A DNA stretch of 16,404 nucleotides from Planctomycetota bacterium (GTDB lineage: Bacteria; Planctomycetota; UBA1135): NCBI GenBank assembly GCA_029243845.1, contig JAQWRF010000123.1, positions 1 to 16,404 on the forward strand, given 5' to 3'. The position numbers were made by a program, and so were the translations under genes. Shown here piece by piece: positions 7,093-12,452 of the stretch (positions are counted from its first letter, which is position 1; every line of letters begins with the position of its first letter). Under the pieces are notes generated by a model. It was not told the origin of the DNA, made no database searches, and worked only from the letters and a program-made list of their open reading frames with translations.

Positions 7093-7804
7093 GTTGGATA
7101 ACTTGGGGCGCCTTTAATTTGGATAAGGCCTTAGCCACCGCCGCACCTTCTTCGCTTGGCGCCGACGCCTGCTTTTTCATTTTTTTATGTAGCGCAGCCA
7201 GCTCTTTTTCAGCAGAGGCCCACTCACGGCTTTCGGCAAGTGCGCATATAAAAACATCACTCGCGCGAATGTAATCGACACTCGACAGCACACGCTTGCG
7301 CCACAACTTAGCCGCGGCGATAGCGGCGTCGTATTCTTTAAGGCTCAAGTTCAACTTGGCTAGCCATGATTGCCCACGAACCTGATAACTCAGGCTTCCT
7401 TTATCGTGCGCCGCGGCCAAAGCGTAATAAGACAGACTGTCTACGTATTGCTTTGCACGTCGACATAAATGACCGAGCTCGAGCAAAGCCCGAATATAAA
7501 AGTCGCTGTCCTCAGGAGCCGCTTCTAGCACTTCTTCAAAGCAGCCGCGAGCGGCACCGATTTCTTCGAGCGATCGCAACAATTCGGCACGCCGATAACA
7601 AGACTCTTCGACAAAAGGATGCGCCTCAGGCCAGTAACGTTTAACATCGGCGTAAGCCGTAGCAGCCACTCGTTTTTGTGTGACTTTAGCGAGACCATTG
7701 AGGCCAACGCAAAGGCTCTTTTGCGCTTTGGCAATATCGAATTGAGCTTCGGCGCTAACCGCTTGCTGAAAGACACACAAACTAAATATCAGGGCAACAA
7801 TCAT
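7070..7804 (-). CDS. Secreted TPR-like protein linked to an ECF sigma factor gene
   Basis: This 244-residue protein starts with a probable signal peptide (residues 1-18, MIVALIFSLCVFQQAVSA), so it should be exported. Most of the remainder is helical repeats of TPR type, for example AARGCFEEVLEAAPEDSDFYIRA and the following AKQYVDSLSYYALAAAHDKG and LKEYDAAIAAAKLW segments. The end is basic and alanine-rich. I recognise no catalytic domain. Its ATG overlaps the TGA of the ECF sigma gene (ATGA, 7801-7804), so the two are co-translated. A role in the same envelope response is inferred. It is not a typical anti-sigma factor: there is no zinc-binding HxxxCxxC motif and no central membrane helix with a cytoplasmic domain. 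Confidence 0.75.
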   Translation of the reverse strand: MIVALIFSLCVFQQAVSAEAQFDIAKAQKSLCVGLNGLAKVTQKRVAATAYADVKRYWPEAHPFVEESCYRRAELLRSLEEIGAARGCFEEVLEAAPEDSDFYIRALLELGHLCRRAKQYVDSLSYYALAAAHDKGSLSYQVRGQSWLAKLNLSLKEYDAAIAAAKLWRKRVLSSVDYIRASDVFICALAESREWASAEKELAALHKKMKKQASAPSEEGAAVAKALSKLKAPQVIQLMRQGGR

Positions 7805-8349
7805 TTTGCTGCCAATTCAATTTCGAGTTGTTCGCGCAAGCGATGACGCGCACGGTACATTCTTCCCTTTGACGCCGTCAAAGAAATACCCTCGTTGCAC
7901 GAAAACTCTTTTAAAGTCTTACCATGCTTATAGTAACCATCGAGATAGCGACGGTCGAGGCTATTCAATTTAGCAACCGCACGTGGCATTAGGGTCATCA
8001 ACTCAACTCGTGATACTTCAATGTCGCCCACCGCGCACATAGCGCCATCGTCTGCGTCTATGGAGTTAGGGTCGACCTCGTAATCACCCCACTCGTGCCC
8101 GACGTAATGCGGGCGCCGTGCGCGATACTCGTCGGTGATGAGATTACGCACCACCTGAAACAGCCAGGCACGTGGATTGTGGATGACCTTGCCTTTCTGA
8201 AGGTAATCGAAATATCGAGTCAAAGCCTCTTGTGCCATATCTTCGGCTAGATACTTGCTTTGCACTTTCTTTATGCAGTACCCAATCAGCTGCGAACGCA
8301 GGCTTACATAATTGGGGGGTGGCGATTCCATTTGGTGAGTTAAAGTCAT
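7801..8349 (-). CDS. ECF-type RNA polymerase sigma factor
   Basis: This is a small sigma70-family factor with region 2 and region 4 only. Region 2 is seen in LAEDMAQEALTRYFDYLQKG and NPRAWLFQVVRNLITDEYR, which bind core polymerase and the -10 element. Region 4 near the C-terminus has LMPRAVAKLNSLDRRYLDGYY and a helix-turn-helix ending GRMYRARHRLREQL. An acidic linker (GDYEVDPNSIDADDGA) lies between. The start is uncertain: ATG 8349 (182 residues) is used here, but GTG 8382 (longest frame) and ATG 8331 are possible. Its stop overlaps the ATG of a secreted TPR gene. A strong terminator lies just upstream, so the operon needs its own promoter; only a TATAGA at 8394-8399 (minus strand) is a weak candidate. 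Which stimulus and target genes it serves is unknown. Confidence 0.9.
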   Translation of the reverse strand: MTLTHQMESPPPNYVSLRSQLIGYCIKKVQSKYLAEDMAQEALTRYFDYLQKGKVIHNPRAWLFQVVRNLITDEYRARRPHYVGHEWGDYEVDPNSIDADDGAMCAVGDIEVSRVELMTLMPRAVAKLNSLDRRYLDGYYKHGKTLKEFSCNEGISLTASKGRMYRARHRLREQLEIELAAK

Positions 8350-8394
8350 CACAGCGATGACGTTTTCACCAACGAAAAGCACAGTTGTTGATAT

Positions 8395-8427
8395 CTATAA
8401 AAAAAGCGCATCAAATGATGCGCTTTT
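8395..8427 (-). terminator. Rho-independent terminator after the xdhC/TPR operon
   Basis: A perfect hairpin pairs 8402-8412 with 8417-8427 around a 4-nt loop (core GCGCATC/GATGCGC). On the minus strand a run of seven T follows (8405-8399, partly within the stem). It lies about 28 nt beyond the stop of the 360-residue TPR gene and separates that operon from the ECF sigma operon. It is the cleanest terminator in the window. Flanking A/T pairs might also allow weak activity on the plus strand. Confidence 0.9.
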
Positions 8428-8454
8428 CAACAGACGTTAACTTATCAACGTGGA

Positions 8455-9537
8455 TTACTTTATGTTAAGTTCTTTGAACAATTTAGTTTTCCAGCTTGAG
8501 CCCGGAAAAAGTTTCTTCAAACGGCCTGCTACTTTTTTAGCCGAACTAGGGTCGCCGATGCGCTTTAGAGCATCGCCAGCAAAAAACATGGCGCGCGGCA
8601 CGAATTCGACGTGCTCGCGGTAAACACTTGCAACAGTCAAAAAATCTAGAATAGCATTTTCGAGCAAAGGCCTTTGCCCATCGAGCGAATCTAAAGCCAA
8701 AGCTTGGCGGTAAGAGCAATCGCCCATACCTGAAATCGCAGATGCCAGCACAGCTTCGGTGCTAGTTTCGTCTTCGAGAATCGCGGTGAAGAAGTTATAA
8801 GCCTTTTCGTATTCTTCGCCATCGACCATCGCATGGCCCACCGCAACACGCGCACGCGCCGCTACTGACGGATAAGAATCTGCATTCTTTTCAGCAAGAC
8901 CCTGCAGGCTACGCTGCTTTGATTGAGCATTAGACTTCGAGTCGATCAACACCAAGCCAAGTTCGGCTTCGTTTTCCCAGCGCCTAGAAAGCCCCATTGA
9001 AACGACCTTATCGTTCAACATCGAATATGCAGCCTCGGCACCAGACGTGTCGCCCATATTGCTAAGCGACTTCGCTTTCATGATGAGAGCTTGCGCGTAA
9101 AAGAAAGTATCTGGCACTGCTGCAATTAACGCATCAGCCTTTTGCGCCACCATTTCGAATTGCGCCAAAGCGTAAAGACAGCGCATCTCGCGAAAACGTG
9201 CGTGCTGGTTAGCCCAAGCATAAGTCGAACGTTCTAACAATTTGTCATCTGCCTGCACGTCGCGAAAACTGTAAACGGCGTCGTTGTAATTGCCCGCTTT
9301 CATCGAATCTACGCCGGCTGCGTAATCTGCGAGCTTACTGTTGCCCAACGCGTGTATGACCTCGGCGACATCAGCCGCATCTTTGCGGCCAGTTGAACTG
9401 CCATTCTTGTAACTCACCTCAGAGTAAGTCTCGGCGGTGATTTTATCGACCTCAAGCACAGAGCCATCGGTTAGAACAAGTTGGTCTGTGCTTTGCGCAC
9501 AAACAGCGAGAATCGTAGTAGCAAGAATGTTAAGCAT
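8455..9537 (-). CDS. Secreted TPR-repeat protein with N-terminal beta domain
   Basis: This 360-residue protein starts with a short signal peptide (about residues 1-15, MLNILATTILAVCAQ). The next 45 residues (LVLTDGSVLEVDKI through AADVAEVIH) form a small beta-rich unit with the pattern 'L-x-DGSVL ... V-x-x-E-x-Y', which I have met at the N-terminus of planctomycete TPR proteins. From about residue 70 on there are repeated helix pairs of TPR/Sel1-like character (LADYAAGVDSMKAGNYNDAVYSF, AQALIMKAKSLSNMGDTSGAEAAY, ARVAVGHAMVDGEEYEKAYNFF, RAMFFAGDALKRIGDPSSAKKV). No enzyme motif is visible. It begins 18 nt after the xdhC stop and ends before a strong terminator, so it shares the xdhC transcript. 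An envelope scaffold role is inferred. Confidence 0.8.
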   Translation of the reverse strand: MLNILATTILAVCAQSTDQLVLTDGSVLEVDKITAETYSEVSYKNGSSTGRKDAADVAEVIHALGNSKLADYAAGVDSMKAGNYNDAVYSFRDVQADDKLLERSTYAWANQHARFREMRCLYALAQFEMVAQKADALIAAVPDTFFYAQALIMKAKSLSNMGDTSGAEAAYSMLNDKVVSMGLSRRWENEAELGLVLIDSKSNAQSKQRSLQGLAEKNADSYPSVAARARVAVGHAMVDGEEYEKAYNFFTAILEDETSTEAVLASAISGMGDCSYRQALALDSLDGQRPLLENAILDFLTVASVYREHVEFVPRAMFFAGDALKRIGDPSSAKKVAGRLKKLFPGSSWKTKLFKELNIK

Positions 9538-9555
9538 GTTCAGTGATTTTGGGTC

Positions 9556-10347
9556 TTACAGAATACCGTTGCGCCGTAATTTCACTAGTTGCGAAACGAG
9601 GCTAACTGCAATTTCTCCAGACGATTTCGCGCCGATATCGAGGCCGATTGGGGTTTGTATAGACGCAAGCCATTCATCAGATACACCACGATCGCGCAAA
9701 ATATTATCCAGCTGCGCCTTTTTGGCCCTAGAGCCAATCATTCCTAGATACTTTGGACGGCATCCGCCCTCGTGTATCTGCCACAGCACCTCTTCGTCGT
9801 CCTTATGGCCCCTGGTGACTATTACAAGGTAATGGTGTTGTGCGAGCCCGACCTTTTTGACTATTTCACTCCATTCACCGGCTATTACCTCGTCAGCGGC
9901 CGGATGTTCTGCAGCGTTCGCATATTCTTCGCGGTTATCGCATACCCACACGCGTAAATCACATTCTTTGGCTACACGCGCGGCGGCGGCGGCGACGTGC
10001 CCTGCCCCGAGTAAAACCAGTAACGGCGGCACCACCGGTTCGGCGAGGATGGTGACTTGACCACCGCAAATGAGGCCTGATTCTGGAACGTCGACCTGGT
10101 TTAGTCTAAAGGACTTGGTCTCGGAGCGGTCATGTGCAATCACTTCAAGCGCCATCTGCCGCACATCTTCTTCAACGCAGCCGCCACCGACGCTGCCGAC
10201 CGTAGAGCCATCACCGCGTACCAGCATTTTCATGGTCTCTTTGCCTGGAGTCGAGCCGCGCGACAACATTACGGTGCACAAAGCAGCCGGCTCACCCAAT
10301 TTGCGTAGGCGTACTATTTCTTCGTAAATGTCGAAGTGGGCTTGCAT
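9556..10347 (-). CDS. xdhC: XdhC/CoxI family protein
   Basis: XdhC-type proteins bind molybdenum cofactor and help sulfurate and insert it into molybdenum hydroxylases such as xanthine dehydrogenase or CO dehydrogenase. The N-terminal XdhC_CoxI domain shows ALCTVMLSRGSTPGKETMKM and GSVGGGCVEEDV. The C-terminal Rossmann-like domain shows LLVLLGAGHVAAAAARVA, WVCDNREEYA, VTRGHKDDEEVLW and YLGMIGSRAKK. ATG 10347 gives 263 residues. The longer frame to 10434 adds 29 residues unlike the family and would run through the divergent patatin gene. No hydroxylase subunits are encoded in this window, so its client is elsewhere or unknown. It is followed after 18 nt by the secreted TPR gene. A promoter overlapping the patatin promoter probably drives it. 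Confidence 0.93.
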   Translation of the reverse strand: MQAHFDIYEEIVRLRKLGEPAALCTVMLSRGSTPGKETMKMLVRGDGSTVGSVGGGCVEEDVRQMALEVIAHDRSETKSFRLNQVDVPESGLICGGQVTILAEPVVPPLLVLLGAGHVAAAAARVAKECDLRVWVCDNREEYANAAEHPAADEVIAGEWSEIVKKVGLAQHHYLVIVTRGHKDDEEVLWQIHEGGCRPKYLGMIGSRAKKAQLDNILRDRGVSDEWLASIQTPIGLDIGAKSSGEIAVSLVSQLVKLRRNGIL

Positions 10348-10356
10348 TGCTATAAT
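10348..10356 (+). promoter_or_regulatory. Extended -10 promoter element for the patatin gene
   Basis: TGC-TATAAT is a perfect extended -10 (TATAAT at 10351-10356). The -35 position (about 10328-10333) shows no good match, as is usual with extended -10 promoters. The start would be near 10363, only about 3 nt before the ATG at 10366, implying an almost leaderless mRNA. Confidence 0.6.
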
Positions 10357-10360
10357 CTTA
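10355..10360 (-). promoter_or_regulatory. Possible -10 element for xdhC, overlapping the patatin promoter
   Basis: On the minus strand TAAGAT lies 7 nt before the xdhC ATG (10347), so the start would fall at or next to the A of ATG. It overlaps the opposing TATAAT by 2 bp, so the two promoters would compete for the same DNA. An alternative reading is TTATAG (minus strand), 3 nt closer. No -35 is evident. Confidence 0.4.
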
Positions 10361-10365
10361 ACACA

Positions 10366-11277
10366 ATGACGAAAGACGACAAAGTATCTGTAGTGATAGC
10401 TCTGGGTGGCGGCGCAGCCCGCGGGATAGCACACATAGGGATATTAGAGGTATTAGAAAAGAATGGTATCGAAGTAAAAGGAATCGCCGGCACCAGTATT
10501 GGCGCTATCATCGGAGCTCTACGCGCCGCGAATACATTAGAAGACTTCGAGTCTTTCATTCGCCAACTAGATGCCAAAGGCATGCTTAAGCTTCTTGACC
10601 CAGTGGTGCCGCGATCTGGATTATTCGCCGGCAACCGCATTGCCAGAAAACTCGATGAGTTTATACCTGATATGGATATTGAAGATTTAGGCCTACCCTT
10701 CTGCGCAGTATCAACCAACATCACAAACGGAGAAGAGGTTTTGCATGCTTCAGGGCCGGTCAGGCTACCCATCCGTGCATCGATGGCTATCCCCGGAGTA
10801 TTCGCGCCAGTACAAGTGAATAACCAATGGCTCGTTGACGGCGGAGTGTCCTCACCCGTGCCCATCTCAGCCGCACGCAAATTATGTCCAGGCTTACCGG
10901 TGATTGCTGTCAATTTATTTAACACTAACCTGCCGTTCGAAGGCGATCTCGACCCTATCGATCAAACTTCAAAGGCAGAATTGAACCGCCTAGAGCGATT
11001 GCTGCTAAAAATGCGTCAATCAAACAAAGAAGGGCGCCCTGGCTTATTCGCCTCACTTAGTGACACCATTACGCATATGGAACAACGTATTTGCCGCTTC
11101 CAGATTGCCGCAGAAGAACCTGAGTTGGTTTTAGAGCCTGCGGTATTTGGCATTGGTTTGTTTGACTTCCATCAAGGCGATCAGGTGATTGCCGCAGGTA
11201 CGCGTTGTGCGCAGGCGATGGTGGATTCGGGTGAGCTTGACGTATTTAAACGTCGCTACGCCACAAAACGTCCGTAG
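10366..11277 (+). CDS. Patatin-like phospholipase
   Basis: This 303-residue protein is a patatin-family lipid acyl hydrolase with a Ser-Asp dyad. The glycine-rich oxyanion segment GGGAARGIAHIG is at residues 14-25. The nucleophile elbow GTSIG (42-46) carries Ser44. The dyad Asp is in DGG (158-160). The sequence resembles the RssA/NTE-like bacterial branch, predicted cytoplasmic, with no signal peptide. Natural substrates of this branch are mostly unknown, with phospholipid or lysophospholipid acyl ester cleavage the usual expectation. ATG 10366 was chosen over 10336, because the latter lies upstream of the -10 element and inside xdhC. Its 3' end overlaps the convergent adenosyltransferase gene by 32 bp. 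It appears to be transcribed alone. Confidence 0.94.
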   Translation: MTKDDKVSVVIALGGGAARGIAHIGILEVLEKNGIEVKGIAGTSIGAIIGALRAANTLEDFESFIRQLDAKGMLKLLDPVVPRSGLFAGNRIARKLDEFIPDMDIEDLGLPFCAVSTNITNGEEVLHASGPVRLPIRASMAIPGVFAPVQVNNQWLVDGGVSSPVPISAARKLCPGLPVIAVNLFNTNLPFEGDLDPIDQTSKAELNRLERLLLKMRQSNKEGRPGLFASLSDTITHMEQRICRFQIAAEEPELVLEPAVFGIGLFDFHQGDQVIAAGTRCAQAMVDSGELDVFKRRYATKRP

Positions 11278-11788
11278 TATCGTCTAACTTATTCGCATAA
11301 CGCGCTAAAGCGAACAACCAGTCGGACAAGCGGTTAAAGTACTTTATAAATTCGCCATCGATATTTTCATTAGCCGCGAGTTCGACTAAATCGCGCTCGA
11401 TGCGACGGCACACGGTCCGCGCAATATGCAGTCGCGCTGACAGTTCGCATCCACCTGGTAAAATAAAGTTTTTCAGTGGTTCTAGCTGAGCATCGAATCC
11501 GTCAATTTCGTTTTCGAGGGTCGCTACGCAATCTGTTGGCAGATTGGGCAAGTTGTCGTTGGCTTTGTCAGCTGGCGTCGCCAAGTGTGATCCTACATTA
11601 AAAATATGATGCTGTTCGCGACTAAGCAATGCGCTTAAAGGTGATTCGATTACCGCGCACCACCCCAGCACCGAATTCAATTCGTCGCTGCCGCCATAAC
11701 AAGAAACTCGCGGCGAAGACTTCGATACGCGCGACCCGCCATAAAGGCCAGTCTCGCCGTCGTCTCCGCCGCGAGTGTAAATTTTCAC
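11246..11788 (-). CDS. ATP:cob(I)alamin adenosyltransferase (PduO type)
   Basis: This enzyme transfers the adenosyl group of ATP to cob(I)alamin, making coenzyme B12. The 180-residue protein has the PduO/MMAB-type signatures: YTRGGDDGETGLYGG at the N-terminus (ATP binding), DELNS at about 35-39, FILPGG, then ARTVCRRIERD and YFNRLSDWLFALAR near the C-terminus. The length is normal. The start is GTG at 11788, one base after the stop of the peroxiredoxin gene, so the two are co-transcribed and probably translationally coupled. Neighbours give no sign of a B12-dependent enzyme. The 3' end overlaps the patatin gene on the opposite strand. Confidence 0.95.
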   Translation of the reverse strand: MKIYTRGGDDGETGLYGGSRVSKSSPRVSCYGGSDELNSVLGWCAVIESPLSALLSREQHHIFNVGSHLATPADKANDNLPNLPTDCVATLENEIDGFDAQLEPLKNFILPGGCELSARLHIARTVCRRIERDLVELAANENIDGEFIKYFNRLSDWLFALARYANKLDDTTDVLWRSDV

Positions 11789-11789
11789 T

Positions 11790-12389
11790 TTATAGTGAAG
11801 ATGCGTTATCAGCTAGGTATGAAGCTACGCCTTCGGCGGTAGGTTCCATGCCTGGCTTACCTGGTGCCCAGCCGGCTGGACAAACCATGCCGCTAGTTGC
11901 CAAGAACTCTAATGCATCCAACATGCGCAACACTTCGTCGATGTTACGACCTAGTGGCAAGTTGTTAACAGTTTGCGATTGCACCATACCTTCTTTATCG
12001 ATTAAGAAAGTACCGCGCATAGCGAATGTAGTTTCTTCATGCAACACGTCGTAGGCCTTAGTCATGCTGCGATCTTCATCGCATAACAAAGGGTACTTAA
12101 CCGGACCAATGCCACCTTCGTTGATAGCAGTATTGCGCCAGTTTGCGTGAGATTCTGCGTCGTCAATGGAGACACCCAAAACTTGGATGCCGCGCTTGTT
12201 GAACTCGTCCATACGATGATCAAAAGCGATTAATTCGGAAGGTCAGACAAAAGTGAAGTCTTTAGGGTAGAAGAACAGAGCCACATACTGACCTTTGTAA
12301 TCTGACAAAGAAACAGTTTGGGTTGATCCGTCTTCCATGATTGCAGTTGCTGAGAAAGCAGGTGCAGATTGGTTTACTAGAACAGTCAT
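11790..12389 (-). CDS. Typical 2-Cys peroxiredoxin with in-frame TGA at the peroxidatic residue: probable selenoprotein
   Basis: Peroxiredoxins of the AhpC/Prx1 group reduce hydrogen peroxide, organic peroxides and peroxynitrite with a peroxidatic Cys. Reading from ATG 12389 gives 199 residues interrupted only by TGA at codon 49 (12243-12245). Around it lies [10 protein letters not shown](TGA)-PSELIAF, the family active-site motif PxxxTxxC, with Pro42 and Thr46 present and the TGA replacing Cys. Other landmarks are intact: Arg125 in AMRGTFLID, and the resolving Cys170 in MVCPAGW, encoded by TGT. An extra Cys lies at 103 (PLLCDED). TGA is a normal stop in neighbouring genes. Selenocysteine at position 49 is the best reading; a sequencing error or fresh nonsense mutation is the alternative. 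Starting at ATG 12212 instead would leave 140 residues without the active site. It is followed by the adenosyltransferase gene after 1 nt. Confidence 0.85.
12201..12245 (-). promoter_or_regulatory. Candidate bacterial SECIS region downstream of the UGA
   Basis: Bacterial SECIS elements are hairpins just 3' of the UGA, inside the coding sequence, with a small apical loop that usually has a G in its first two bases. Here 12216-12224 can pair with 12204-12212 (minus-strand RNA) around loop CGU (12213-12215). That gives eight pairs with three G-U and one A-A mismatch. The loop starts 27 nt after the UGA. GAAUU (12236-12232) may pair with AGUUC (12205-12201) to close an outer stem, with a bulge; this uses one base of the first hairpin, so the two would adjust. 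An alternative upper stem is UCGU/ACGA with loop AUGG. All are weak by eye. Confidence 0.3.
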
Positions 12390-12395
12390 GCCAAT

Positions 12396-12423
12396 ATTCT
12401 AAAAACGCTTTAATCCAATGCAA
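12396..12423 (-). promoter_or_regulatory. Promoter of the peroxiredoxin-adenosyltransferase operon
   Basis: On the minus strand TTGCAT (12423-12418) and TAGAAT (12401-12396) are 16 bp apart. The -10 box matches consensus at five of six bases. The expected start coincides with the A of ATG 12389, six bases after the -10, so the mRNA would be leaderless. The -35 lies in a palindrome shared with the divergent sulfatase-like gene. Confidence 0.5.
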
Positions 12424-12428
12424 GCATT
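12417..12428. repeat. Palindrome between the divergent peroxiredoxin and sulfatase promoters
   Basis: AATGC-AA-GCATT is a 5-bp inverted repeat with a 2-bp centre. It covers the -35 of the peroxiredoxin promoter and lies where the -35 of the opposing gene would be. It could be an operator for a dimeric regulator controlling both directions, but such a short repeat can also occur by chance. Confidence 0.35.
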
Positions 12429-12434
12429 AAGGCT

Positions 12435-12447
12435 TATGATGTAAGAT
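12435..12447 (+). promoter_or_regulatory. Possible -10 elements for the sulfatase-like gene
   Basis: TATGAT (12435-12440) and TAAGAT (12442-12447) both lie just ahead of ATG 12453, giving a leader of about 6 nt or none. A weak -35-like ATGCAA (12418-12423) lies 18 bp before TAAGAT. Either choice fits the short-leader pattern seen at other operon starts in the window. Confidence 0.35.
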
Positions 12448-12452
12448 GAGGC

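Noticed and set aside
8382..8427. The hairpin upstream of the ECF sigma gene as a regulatory leader
   Set aside because: The run of T on the minus strand and its position after the TPR gene fit a terminator of the upstream operon.
10348..10434. A longer N-terminus for XdhC (start at 10434)
   Set aside because: The extra residues are unlike the family and run antisense through the start of the patatin gene.
11790..12212. A 140-residue peroxiredoxin starting at ATG 12212
   Set aside because: It lacks the strand-helix unit with the active-site motif; the missing part is encoded in the same frame upstream, across the TGA, up to ATG 12389.
12243..12245. TGA reassigned to an amino acid genome-wide (alternative code)
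   Set aside because: At least four other genes in the window end at TGA at family-appropriate lengths, and no other gene here has an internal TGA.
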